From NCBI GenBank assembly GCA_902556205.1, contig CACDVH010000009.1:1-48398 (forward strand): a DNA stretch of 48,398 bases. Reading direction: 5' to 3'. Source of the stretch: an uncultured Gammaproteobacteria bacterium (GTDB taxonomy: Bacteria > Pseudomonadota > Gammaproteobacteria > PS1 > Pseudothioglobaceae). Every line of letters starts with the position of its first letter. Within the stretch, counting starts at the first letter, position 1. This document shows positions 8,029 through 16,417 of the stretch, in pieces. A program made the translations under genes and the position numbers. The notes under the pieces were generated by a model. It saw only the letters and a list, made by a program, of their open reading frames with translations. It searched no databases and was not told the DNA's origin.

Positions 8029-9756
8029 TTAATTAAAAAATTTTAAATTATCTTTGAATTCATTTAACCAAATCTCCTCCCAGTTTTTATCACTCAAACC
8101 AAATTGATTCAGAAAAGAATTTACAGAGTTTTGGACCAAATCTGATACCCACCATTCTTGATAATTACCATTTAAATCAATAATATGATTTAGAAGTGAT
8201 TCTTCATCATAATGAAGAATCCCACATTCAAAAAAGCTATCAAAACATTCAATTGCTTGATCGCTCATCTCCCAGAAGTCTTTCCTTATAAACAAACAAG
8301 TTGGAGTATTTAAAGTTAATGTTTCTAAAAATACTGTCGAGTCATATGTAACGATAGTCAGTGCTGATCTATTGATACTGTCAGTTAGTGATTCTTGATT
8401 AGAGTATACAAAATTTTCAATATTACATTTTTCGTATTCACTTTTTAAATCCCAAAACTGTTTTCCATGCTTAAGTCGAATTAATATTTCATTAATTAAA
8501 CCATAATGACTAATCTTCTTGAAAAAGGACTTATGCATTAAAATGCAATCATTAAAACTTGGTCCAATTGGTGATGAATCAATATGATTACTATATTTTG
8601 AAACGCTGTATGGAATAAATAAAATTTTATTTCCTTGATTGAAGATTTTTTTATTTCTCAATATTGAAAGCTTTGAGGAAGGTAAATTATATTCACCCCA
8701 ACCCCAAGCATAAAAACGACTTGCTATATCTTCAGTTAGCTTTCCTGGGCCATTATATAATGCAGTACCATGATGCCCTCCATGAACTAAAACCCAGAGT
8801 TGCGAATCATTTAATTTTTGCAAAGCTGCCCAAACTTTGAAATGTTCATTAGAAAAATATGCGTTAGACGTAATAATTAACTGGGCTTTTTTTGGAAAGA
8901 TTGTTTTTGATTCATTGACTAAATCCCTATAACCCTCAATGTATGAAATGGGAATATTTTTAGGAATAAGTTGATCAAGAATCTTTTCAAAATTTTTGGA
9001 GCCAGCATTCTTTAAAAGATCTTTCCTAAGATCATTTTGAACTTTAAATACCTTAGGTTTTACTCGCAGATAATAAGAGAATGAAAAACTTTTTAATCTC
9101 AAGAGTAGTCTGTATAACTTTATCTGAGGAATGTCAACTTCTACGAAAACAATGTTCTTTGTAAATTTATTATTTATTTTTGTCAAAAGAAAGATAATTG
9201 ATTTTATTATCTTAATGTAGCCTTCATTCCGCTTAGTTTTTTTTAATTTCAATCGATAGTTTGAATTTTTAGTTTTTATGATTTTTGAAGACTTAAGTAT
9301 CTCTGAATAAATATAATAATTCCATTCATCATTTGAAAAATTATCTTTAAAGTCCAAAAAATCATTTGGTTTCCAGCAATCCTGGCTATACTCTGGCATA
9401 TGAGTGTATTTAATATCAAAATCTTTTGATGCCTTACATAGCATTTGATGCCTTTCAAAAACTATGCAAATAAAATAATATAGCCATGGTCCAATAATAA
9501 TTCTCCAATAATCAACTGGAAAAGATTCATTGTGAATTGAATTAAGTGATAGTGTTAATTTATCGAGATATGCCTCAAAAAGCAAAAAAATTTTATGATG
9601 GTCTAAAGCTAATTGATTTCTGTTGCCCCAGTAATAACGAACTTTTTGATGATCTCTATTTTCACCATCAAAATTGCACCAGTCGCCCAATAAAAGTGTC
9701 TTAGTGTTTGAATTATTTCTATCAAGAGGTGTAGTCTCTAAAACAAAGCTTGTCAT
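8029..9756 (-). CDS. LIC12162-family putative transferase
   Basis: The 575-residue protein resembles the LIC12162 family of putative sugar transferases first described from Leptospira. It opens with a conserved segment around LLLGDWCNFD, then YYWGNRNQLALDHHK. The C-terminal half resembles a GT-B nucleotide-binding domain: LVHGGHHGTALYN, FYAWGWGEY and VTYDSTVFLETLTLNTP. Family members usually lie beside nonulosonate genes, as here, so it may transfer the CMP-activated sugar or a related residue. No signal peptide is visible; expect a cytoplasmic or peripheral enzyme. Its start overlaps the upstream stop by four bases (ATGA). The activity is not established as far as I know, and the family call is from memory of the motif pattern. 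Confidence 0.65.
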   Translation of the reverse strand: MTSFVLETTPLDRNNSNTKTLLLGDWCNFDGENRDHQKVRYYWGNRNQLALDHHKIFLLFEAYLDKLTLSLNSIHNESFPVDYWRIIIGPWLYYFICIVFERHQMLCKASKDFDIKYTHMPEYSQDCWKPNDFLDFKDNFSNDEWNYYIYSEILKSSKIIKTKNSNYRLKLKKTKRNEGYIKIIKSIIFLLTKINNKFTKNIVFVEVDIPQIKLYRLLLRLKSFSFSYYLRVKPKVFKVQNDLRKDLLKNAGSKNFEKILDQLIPKNIPISYIEGYRDLVNESKTIFPKKAQLIITSNAYFSNEHFKVWAALQKLNDSQLWVLVHGGHHGTALYNGPGKLTEDIASRFYAWGWGEYNLPSSKLSILRNKKIFNQGNKILFIPYSVSKYSNHIDSSPIGPSFNDCILMHKSFFKKISHYGLINEILIRLKHGKQFWDLKSEYEKCNIENFVYSNQESLTDSINRSALTIVTYDSTVFLETLTLNTPTCLFIRKDFWEMSDQAIECFDSFFECGILHYDEESLLNHIIDLNGNYQEWWVSDLVQNSVNSFLNQFGLSDKNWEEIWLNEFKDNLKFFN

Positions 9757-10586
9757 ATTTTTAAAGACGAATTATCGATGCAATAAAGGGGATTTTTACT
9801 AATCATATCCATGAAAAGGTTAACAGAATCTTTGACAGGAACCATTCGACTTGGGTAATAGCCGAATTCTTTTTGAATTAGAAGTCCAGCCTCCTCAACA
9901 TCATCACCATATCTTGAGTAATCCTCCAAGACAGGAAAATTAAATAACTCACAATTATCTTCACTGGCATGCCTTAAGCATTCATTTTTCGAGAAATATC
10001 TTACTAATTGAGTTACACATCTCCCACTTCCAAGAGGACAATAGAAGGGCTTAACATATCTATGGGGTACTCCAACTTTTTGTTGTGCAAAATGAATAAA
10101 TGTTGAACGATACTTTACATCATTAAAAGCGCCACCTAGAAGAAGTATCCAAGCACGTTTTGTTTGAGAATATTCATAGATCTTTCCAAAAATAGAATTG
10201 CTGTCAAAACAGTCATTTCCAACGTTTAAAAGTTTATCAACTAATTCTTTATTAAAAGAATTTTCCCTAATAGAAACTGAAAAGTTAGGGTTATCAGTTC
10301 TCCTATAATTTGTAAGACTTAAAACATAATTTGAAAAATTACCCATTTCTGGACAGGGAGTATTACTATCAAAATTATCCCCTTGACTCCAACTGTAAGT
10401 AAAAGTTGGAACTATAATAGTTCCGCGTGGAATAGCTTTTTCTATAGCAGTCTCAATTGTCTCTAGTCCATTTTTAAGCTTACCTAGACCAATTAGCCCA
10501 CTGAACAGGAAAACAAGATCATCAGGCTTAATAGCTAGATCATGAGTTAGGTGATCTGCAAGATTCATTTCAGTGGTTACAAACAT
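9753..10586 (-). CDS. AAC(3)-fold N-acetyl/acyltransferase
   Basis: The 277-residue protein matches the aminoglycoside 3-N-acetyltransferase family (PF02522): GTIIVPTFTYSWSQG, RRTDNPNFSVSIRENS (the RSxHPxxS motif in altered form), ILLLGGAFNDVKYRSTFIHFAQ, and a conserved Tyr-rich segment after it. In surface-glycan loci such proteins generally acylate an amino sugar with acetyl-CoA or another acyl thioester and have no resistance role. No GNAT-type PseH is visible, so this is the best candidate for acylating the amino sugar. It shares one base with the VOC gene stop (TAATG) and overlaps the next gene by four. I would not read it as an antibiotic-resistance gene. Confidence 0.8.
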   Translation of the reverse strand: MFVTTEMNLADHLTHDLAIKPDDLVFLFSGLIGLGKLKNGLETIETAIEKAIPRGTIIVPTFTYSWSQGDNFDSNTPCPEMGNFSNYVLSLTNYRRTDNPNFSVSIRENSFNKELVDKLLNVGNDCFDSNSIFGKIYEYSQTKRAWILLLGGAFNDVKYRSTFIHFAQQKVGVPHRYVKPFYCPLGSGRCVTQLVRYFSKNECLRHASEDNCELFNFPVLEDYSRYGDDVEEAGLLIQKEFGYYPSRMVPVKDSVNLFMDMISKNPLYCIDNSSLKI

Positions 10587-10987
10587 TACAACTCTTTTAT
10601 ATTGAATTCCACAATACCAATTCCAACTATTTTGTAGAAACTAACATAGTGACACTGCTTCACTGGAGAAGGTTCTGGCAATGTAAGCCTTATGCCAAGT
10701 CTATTTTTAAGCAAAAAACTATGTATTTTTTTCATTTCATCAAGTGTTTCAATGTCATAACAAATGTGGTTGAATCCAATTTTAGCGTTCTTAACTCTAC
10801 CCTCTTTTGTAATATATTCTTTGTATAAGTTCAAATATTTGTCCCATACAAAACATACATAAACTCCTTGAATCTTATCATGAACAAATTTATTTCCAGA
10901 ATCTCGCTCTATTGAAATCATTGAGTCACGATTAATTACAATGCCGACATGATTTAGCTTTAAATCAGCAAGGTAGTTATCTATCAC
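10586..10987 (-). CDS. VOC (glyoxalase-like) superfamily protein
   Basis: I place the start at GTG 10987, giving 133 residues, because an AAGG lies 8 bases before it. A TTG two codons earlier would sit too close to that site. The protein has paired beta-alpha-beta-beta-beta modules: LNHVGIV at the start, with the metal-binding His, and GFNHICYDIETLDEM in the middle, then a final GIGIVEFNI strand with the expected Glu. This is the methylmalonyl-CoA epimerase/glyoxalase fold, which does metal-assisted isomerisation, epimerisation or lyase chemistry. Its gene overlaps the IMPase gene by 11 bases and touches the AAC(3) gene, so it probably shares their pathway. The reaction is unknown. Confidence 0.7.
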   Translation of the reverse strand: MIDNYLADLKLNHVGIVINRDSMISIERDSGNKFVHDKIQGVYVCFVWDKYLNLYKEYITKEGRVKNAKIGFNHICYDIETLDEMKKIHSFLLKNRLGIRLTLPEPSPVKQCHYVSFYKIVGIGIVEFNIKEL

Positions 10988-11801
10988 TTTCAATGCCTTT
11001 TTTCATAAATCCAATTATATCTAATTGCTTATATAAAGACTCATCAAGAGTTGCCATTAAAAATCTATCAGTTAAAACTGCCTTTTGCCCCGAATTCATA
11101 TTGATTAGAAACCCATTACTCTGTAAAAAAGCATGTGCAGGCGCAATATCATAAATTTCTGTCTGATGCCAAATTCTAGCATTAAGTCCTCCTAAAACAA
11201 TCATAGCAATATCAAATACAGAGGAACCAGAAATTCTAGTCGTAAATGCATTTTCGACTAATAAATTAAAATTTTTTTTCATTCTATTTGAATCTTTATA
11301 AAACTGATTGTCAAATGCAATCATTTGCTTCGACAATTCTATTTTTTCTTTCTTTAAAGATATTTCTTTAATTGTATTTTCAGGAGCAAGAGAATAAAGA
11401 TATATTTTATTATCTTTAAAGACAAGCAAAATACCAATAACTGGAAGACCAATGTAGCTTTCAATTGCCTCTCTATTTTTTGAAAAGACTGTATATGATA
11501 ATCCCCACATTGGCAATCCAAATAAAAAATTATGAGTACCATCTAGTGGATCCATAACAACAATGCTGTTTTTAAATTTCATTAAGTCATGATAATTATT
11601 TAGCTCTTCAGATATGATTTCGCAGTCAGAATGATATTTTTTTGCAATTTGAATAAGTTTATTTTGAGAATACAAGTCTGTTGTTAATACATACTCTTTT
11701 TTTTGATAAACTATTTTTTCTTTAAATATTTCAGGGCTTTCATTATTAAATTGATTCTTCAAATCATTTAATAATATTTTGAAATCATCAATTATATTCA
11801 T
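10977..11801 (-). CDS. Inositol-monophosphatase-family phosphatase
   Basis: This 274-residue protein has the Mg-binding motifs of the IMPase/FBPase/CysQ superfamily: EIISEE (about residues 61-66), DPLDGTHNF (84-92) and a late YDIAPAHAF in place of the usual WDxAA. Members dephosphorylate inositol phosphate, fructose bisphosphate, sugar phosphates or 3'-phosphoadenosine 5'-phosphate. Because the locus encodes a PAPS sulfotransferase, a PAP-clearing role like CysQ is possible, but position favours a sugar phosphatase: it overlaps the acyl-AMP ligase gene by 14 bases and the VOC gene by 11, about 7 kb from the sulfation genes. The family is confident. Confidence 0.82.
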   Translation of the reverse strand: MNIIDDFKILLNDLKNQFNNESPEIFKEKIVYQKKEYVLTTDLYSQNKLIQIAKKYHSDCEIISEELNNYHDLMKFKNSIVVMDPLDGTHNFLFGLPMWGLSYTVFSKNREAIESYIGLPVIGILLVFKDNKIYLYSLAPENTIKEISLKKEKIELSKQMIAFDNQFYKDSNRMKKNFNLLVENAFTTRISGSSVFDIAMIVLGGLNARIWHQTEIYDIAPAHAFLQSNGFLINMNSGQKAVLTDRFLMATLDESLYKQLDIIGFMKKGIESDR

Positions 11802-13242
11802 CTTTTATTATTTTCCTTACTTCTCTTCGCTTAAGCTTTCCACTGTGGGTTTTAGGGAGGTTATTAAAAAATAGTATGTCTATTGGATGCTTATAAGAAG
11901 ATAATTTTTTTGATAACAGCAAATAAATTTCAGACTTAATTATACTTTTATCTTTAGAATTATTTTTGATTGAAACTCCTGCAATAATTTCTTCTCCATG
12001 AATTTCATGATCAATTCCGACAACTGCAACCTCATGAATATCTTTATGCTTATAAATTATTTCTTCGACCTCACCTGGCACTATATTAATGCCACCTTTA
12101 ATTATTAAATCTTTTGATCTATCTAAGTAGATGTATCTTCCATTTTGATAGTCAACCAAATCTCCAGTATAGAACCATCCATCTTGAACAGTTTTTTTAT
12201 AAAGCTTATTGTTCTTATAGTATCCAACAAAAACATTTTTTCCTTTAATAAGTAATTCAGAATTTTCTAAAACTTTACATTTGTTTACTTCAAGAGGTAC
12301 TCCTATTGTTCCTGGGATCCAATTACGATCTCTTGGATCATCAATATGAGTTGGCCCTGTTTCAGACAACCCATAAAGATTGCCAATTTTTATACCAAAT
12401 TTTTCTTCAAATTGATTTTGAGTTTCTACTGGAAGTATTGAAGAGCCGCACCCTATAAAAATCAAAGAATTTAAATTTAAATTCTTTGTATCATATTTGA
12501 TTTTCAAAAGCATATAAACAATGGTAGGAACCAATTGAATGTAGTTAATTCGTTCATCTGAAATTATTTTGAAGAAGTTAGGAGCAATAGATGAAAATCC
12601 CTCTGAAATTACAAGATTTGATCCGGCAAATAGGCAGGGGAAAATATTATAATTTATAGAAGCAGTGTGACCAAAAGGAAGAATAGATAAGTGCTTGGTT
12701 TTATAATTAAAGCCAAAGCTTTTATTAATAGACTCTATAAGATAAAAGATATTATCATGTGAGTAAAGAACACCTTTAGGGCTTCCTGTCGTACCAGAAG
12801 AATAATAAAGAGCAGCAACTTTTGTCCCCAATGTGTTAAATTTTATTTCGTTCTTTGGACTCTTAGAAGATTGAAATAACTCGCTTGGTTTTATAGCGAT
12901 TTTGTTTAGATTAGAATTTTGATTAAAATTTTTTGAGCTAATTAATATTTTGGGTTCAACGTATTTTACTATTCTTTCGAGCTCATCATCAGATGTAAAA
13001 AAGGGTATTGGATTAAAAATGTTCTCTGTATAGATACAGGCTAATAATAATTCAATATATTCGATAGAGTTTGGAAGAACTACAGTAATAATCTCCTGAT
13101 TAAGTTCACTTAATCTCTCTGCATAAATTATTGAAGATTGATATATTTCTTTGTAGGATTTAATTTTATTATTTGTTATATCCTTAACGCAATTTTTTTT
13201 TATTGAACTTAATTTAGCTAGATGCTGCTGCAGAAGTGACAT
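11788..13242 (-). CDS. AMP-dependent acyl-acid ligase (ANL superfamily)
   Basis: The 484-residue enzyme has all the main ANL motifs: YYSSGTTGSPKGVLYSHDN (phosphate loop at about 147-165), GLSETGPT, YTGDLVDYQNGRYIYLDR with the hinge after it, KGGINIVPGEVEE, and the C-terminal catalytic Lys in PKTHSGKLKRREV (about residue 469). It adenylates a carboxylic acid and passes it to CoA or a carrier protein. In this locus the likely acceptor is the stand-alone ACP at 24914-25150, and the acyl group may go to an amino sugar through the AAC(3)-fold enzyme. It is smaller than fatty-acyl ligases (about 550), which suits a short substrate. Acid and acceptor are inferred. Confidence 0.85.
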   Translation of the reverse strand: MSLLQQHLAKLSSIKKNCVKDITNNKIKSYKEIYQSSIIYAERLSELNQEIITVVLPNSIEYIELLLACIYTENIFNPIPFFTSDDELERIVKYVEPKILISSKNFNQNSNLNKIAIKPSELFQSSKSPKNEIKFNTLGTKVAALYYSSGTTGSPKGVLYSHDNIFYLIESINKSFGFNYKTKHLSILPFGHTASINYNIFPCLFAGSNLVISEGFSSIAPNFFKIISDERINYIQLVPTIVYMLLKIKYDTKNLNLNSLIFIGCGSSILPVETQNQFEEKFGIKIGNLYGLSETGPTHIDDPRDRNWIPGTIGVPLEVNKCKVLENSELLIKGKNVFVGYYKNNKLYKKTVQDGWFYTGDLVDYQNGRYIYLDRSKDLIIKGGINIVPGEVEEIIYKHKDIHEVAVVGIDHEIHGEEIIAGVSIKNNSKDKSIIKSEIYLLLSKKLSSYKHPIDILFFNNLPKTHSGKLKRREVRKIIKDEYN

Positions 13243-13269
13243 AATATTAATATTTTCTTAGTAGGGTAA

Positions 13270-14556
13270 TTATTCAGATTTGTTAATCAAACCCTCTTCT
13301 TCAAGAAATTTAAAGGTTGGAAGTAAGTCATATGCATATTGGCCTAATAGTTTGGCAATATCAATGATGTCATAAGTTCCGTCACAATAAATTAGAATAT
13401 CTAAAAGCAACTTAGATGATTTGCTCTTATCGTTTTCTTCTCCACCAATAATTTTGTAATTATGGCCTCGTTTTGACAAGAAAGGTTCACACAAAATTGT
13501 TGATCTGTATTGATAGTTGCCTTCTAAAATCTCGATACACTCTTCATGCATCTTATAAGATAAATCTAGTCCTTCAGGAGAAATAAAGTCCATATTATCT
13601 AATGAAGTATGATATTGGAAGTATTCACCATACTTTGACCTCATTATTGAAACCATAGGAAGATCGACACCTGGAGAGCAATATTGTCTCTCATCGCTAC
13701 CCCTATCTTTAATAAAGCTATACTCGATAAAATCATTCTTTTGATTTTCCAATACATGCCTTGCCACTTTATCTGCAATTGTATTCCCCTTTCTTGATGG
13801 AAGAAATGAAATTGAGTTATCGTCACCAACACAAGAAAGATTAAAAGCAGCATAAATTTTTTCTGGTTGTTTAAGGTGTTTTGAAATATAGGTAATTGCA
13901 CCTATGGTTTCTGGTGCAAACACAAAACGATATGTATAACGATTGTCTCGTCCACTTAGCCATTTAGCGAGAAATGTAGCGAGTCCAGGCCCTGAAAGCT
14001 CATTATTCGCCATTGAAGGATGGCATATGTAAGTACTAAAAAATATTTCTTCTGTCTGCTTTCCAGGAATGATTAAATCAGAATAAGTTAAGCTACCCCT
14101 TGTGAAAGCAGAGTTAATATAAGCATAATAATTTTTATCTTTTAATTTTTTTCTATCATTATCGCTTATGCAAAAACCCCAATTACTATTGTAATATGAG
14201 GTCACATAGGGAATAGCATCAGGGTAATCTGGCAATGAATATAAATGGCAATTTAGTTCCTCCAATGTTATTTTTTTATCTATTGGCCTACTGTAACCTA
14301 ATAAGTGCAGATTATTGTCTTTGAAATCAATAATTGTATTCCCTTTCAGATCTTTTATAAATGCAGACTCAACATTCCACTCATCAGGAATAACCCAATC
14401 CTCAACAACCTCCCCTGAGGAAATTTCATGAATTGACAAACTTGGAATGTGTCCATTCTTAATTATTGAAATTGTTTTACGAACTCCATTTCCTGTAAGA
14501 CTTCTTGGAATGCTAAATAGGGTTTTTATAAATTCGTATATTAATAATCCCGTCAC
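13270..14556 (-). CDS. DUF4910-type M28-like aminopeptidase-fold protein with C-terminal winged helix
   Basis: The 428-residue protein starts at GTG one base after the GT2 stop. It has the conserved DUF4910 pattern seen in polysaccharide loci: SIPRSLTGNGVRKT at the start, FSTYICHPSMANNELSGPG with putative zinc ligands, a FAPETIGAI segment, DRGSDERQY and a late YHTSLDN. The fold is that of zinc-dependent M28-like aminopeptidases. The last 60-70 residues (LLLDILIYCDGTYDIIDIAKLLGQ) look like a winged helix. A plausible job is hydrolysis of an amide on a sugar intermediate, that is, deacylation, but no reaction is established. Genes like this recur beside nonulosonate-type synthesis genes, as here. 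Confidence 0.75.
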   Translation of the reverse strand: MTGLLIYEFIKTLFSIPRSLTGNGVRKTISIIKNGHIPSLSIHEISSGEVVEDWVIPDEWNVESAFIKDLKGNTIIDFKDNNLHLLGYSRPIDKKITLEELNCHLYSLPDYPDAIPYVTSYYNSNWGFCISDNDRKKLKDKNYYAYINSAFTRGSLTYSDLIIPGKQTEEIFFSTYICHPSMANNELSGPGLATFLAKWLSGRDNRYTYRFVFAPETIGAITYISKHLKQPEKIYAAFNLSCVGDDNSISFLPSRKGNTIADKVARHVLENQKNDFIEYSFIKDRGSDERQYCSPGVDLPMVSIMRSKYGEYFQYHTSLDNMDFISPEGLDLSYKMHEECIEILEGNYQYRSTILCEPFLSKRGHNYKIIGGEENDKSKSSKLLLDILIYCDGTYDIIDIAKLLGQYAYDLLPTFKFLEEEGLINKSE

Positions 14557-14557
14557 A

Positions 14558-15235
14558 TCAAACCTTCTTTGAGAAAACTATTAAAAAAAATAAAAAAATC
14601 GTTCTAAAAATTTTCATGTGAATCTTTGTGCCAATCCCAAAACGAGAAACACCTTCTCTTTTTTTTGTTTCTATAGCAAGTTCAGATAAATGCAAATTAT
14701 CTCTAATCGCATAAGCAAGAAGCTCAGTTCCAATCATTTTTTTACTATCAAAAAAACCATATTTTTTATAAACAGTACTTGAATATCCTTTCATACCACA
14801 CAATGGATCATTAACGCTGGGAGATATAAAACTAGTTAGAACTCCAAAAAAACTTTCTATTGATCTATTTTTTTTTTGCCTACATCCTAATACTACATCA
14901 AAACCTAGTTGTAATTGTTCTAAAAATTTTGGAATACTTGTTGGATCAAGCTCACCATCAGCATCAATTGTAATGATATATTTATATTTTTTATTAATTG
15001 CAAAATTCATTCCAGAGTTAATTGAATCTTCGTATCCCATGTTTCTAACATGAGAAATTATAGAAACTGAAGCTGACTGAATGGTTTTCAAAGTTGAATC
15101 TGATGAGCCATCGTTTACTACGACGACACTTCCAAATTCTTGAACATTTGAAATTACATCCAAAATTGTTTCATTTTCGTTATATGCTGGAATCACTATT
15201 GCTAAAGAACTATTTTTCATGTCATTTTGATGCAT
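14558..15235 (-). CDS. Family 2 glycosyltransferase (DPM1-like)
   Basis: The 225-residue protein has a GT-A fold with LAIVIPAYNENETI, VVVNDGSSDST and the metal-binding TIDADGE (DxD-type). A mid-protein segment DPLCGMKGYSS and a short hydrophobic C-terminus (IFLFFLIVFS) follow, as in dolichyl/undecaprenyl-phosphate sugar synthases. Length suits a transferase making a lipid-linked sugar or adding to undecaprenyl-linked glycan at the inner membrane face. The ATG at 15235 lies inside an eight-base inverted repeat. A second ATG at 15220 would give a protein five residues shorter and is a possible real start. It lies 82 bases downstream of the NeuB-type gene. Confidence 0.8.
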   Translation of the reverse strand: MHQNDMKNSSLAIVIPAYNENETILDVISNVQEFGSVVVVNDGSSDSTLKTIQSASVSIISHVRNMGYEDSINSGMNFAINKKYKYIITIDADGELDPTSIPKFLEQLQLGFDVVLGCRQKKNRSIESFFGVLTSFISPSVNDPLCGMKGYSSTVYKKYGFFDSKKMIGTELLAYAIRDNLHLSELAIETKKREGVSRFGIGTKIHMKIFRTIFLFFLIVFSKKV

Positions 15236-15251
15236 TTGTTAAAAACAAATG
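15233..15251 (-). promoter_or_regulatory. Inverted repeat over the GT2 start codon
   Basis: CATTTGTT at 15233-15240 pairs with AACAAATG at 15244-15251 around a three-base loop, a perfect eight-base stem. In the minus-strand transcript the 3' arm includes the annotated ATG of the GT2, so the stem could hide the start codon. It has no following U run, so it is not a normal terminator. It may be chance in AT-rich DNA. Confidence 0.3.
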
Positions 15252-15317
15252 TTATTAATAAAATATATATCTGACAATTAAGTACTGAAATTTTATTTAT
15301 TAACTTTATTTACAGTT

Positions 15318-16385
15318 TCAATTAATATCGCTCAGCAAAAAACAATCTCCTGCCATAACATTTCTTGGTGCTGAGTTGCCTGTTAGTTTGTCAACAAAAT
15401 ATGGTGGCAAAGCATTTTTGGGACAGGGCCTTAAAAACTCTAAATCCTCCATTTGAATTATAGAGCCTTGAGGTATATTTTTTTTTGCACGTATAGACCT
15501 CCTTTGTAATTCAACAGTTTCTTTCTCATTATCTTCAACTTTTTTTAAACTTCCTCCTAGTGCGTTTTCAAGCTCTCTAGTTCGACTAACCATATCTTTC
15601 CAGGTGTTAAAATTCATTGAGAATTTGTGATCGGGTCCTTCTCTTTCATTATTGTCTGTAAAGTGTTTTTCAATAACTCTTGCTCCTAAAGCAATTGCAC
15701 CCAGAACTGAAGCATGTCCAGGAGTATGATCTGATAAACCAAGTATAGCTTCAGGATAGATTTTTTTATACTCTTTTAAAACATTCAAATTTATATACTT
15801 AAAATTATCCAAAGATGCGGTATAGTTCGTGTTGCACTGCATTAAAACTACACTTTGAGTATGTTTCATTATTGTATTCATGGCTAAACGCACTTCATCC
15901 AGATTCGAGGCCCCTGTAGCTAGTAAAACTGGTTTTTTCTTAGAGGCGATATAGTCAACAATTTCAAGCCATGTAATGTCTCCAGAGCCAATTTTATAAG
16001 CGCTTAAAAAAGAATCAACCTGATCAACGAGGTTAATTGAATATGGTGAAGTTAAGAATGCTATTCCTGCTTTGTCGCAAGTTTCTTTGAGTATTGGGCT
16101 CCAATCTAAACTTAATGAGGCATCTTGATAGACTTCAAATACACTTTTTTTCCATTTTGCCTGATGAGATTTCTGATCACCCAGCGTTTTAAAACCAAAA
16201 TCACTAACAATGGTTTCAGCTGAAAAGTGCTGAAATTTAGCTGCATCTGCTCCAGCTTCGGAACACAAATAAATAAGTTCTTTAGCTCTCTCAATATCTC
16301 CATCATGATTTGCAGCAACATCTGCAATAAAATATGTAGGGTGATTTTCTCCTATGGTTTTTGCCTGTATTTGAATTTCTTTCAT
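15318..16385 (-). CDS. NeuB-family nonulosonic acid synthase
   Basis: The start is set at ATG 16385, six bases after GGAG; the GTG at 16397 overlaps that ribosome site and is unlikely. The resulting 355-residue protein has the NeuB TIM barrel: FIADVAANHDGD, DAAKFQHF, IAFLTSPYS, YKIGSGDITW, LLATGASN, GLSDHTPGH and VIEKHFTDN. A C-terminal SAF/antifreeze-like domain begins near RRSIRAKKNIPQGS. These enzymes condense phosphoenolpyruvate with an amino sugar to make sialic, legionaminic or pseudaminic-type acids. With PseB- and PseC-like genes nearby, a di-N-acyl nonulosonate is likely. The exact sugar cannot be read, so no Neu/Leg/Pse symbol is given. Confidence 0.88.
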   Translation of the reverse strand: MKEIQIQAKTIGENHPTYFIADVAANHDGDIERAKELIYLCSEAGADAAKFQHFSAETIVSDFGFKTLGDQKSHQAKWKKSVFEVYQDASLSLDWSPILKETCDKAGIAFLTSPYSINLVDQVDSFLSAYKIGSGDITWLEIVDYIASKKKPVLLATGASNLDEVRLAMNTIMKHTQSVVLMQCNTNYTASLDNFKYINLNVLKEYKKIYPEAILGLSDHTPGHASVLGAIALGARVIEKHFTDNNEREGPDHKFSMNFNTWKDMVSRTRELENALGGSLKKVEDNEKETVELQRRSIRAKKNIPQGSIIQMEDLEFLRPCPKNALPPYFVDKLTGNSAPRNVMAGDCFLLSDIN

Positions 16386-16417
16386 TATTTTCTCCACAAA
16401 TTATAAAAATCCTTTTG

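Noticed and set aside
9753-10586. Aminoglycoside-resistance gene (AAC(3))
   Set aside because: The fold matches, but the gene is embedded by overlaps in a glycan pathway and the HP motif is altered, so a sugar acyltransferase is the better reading.
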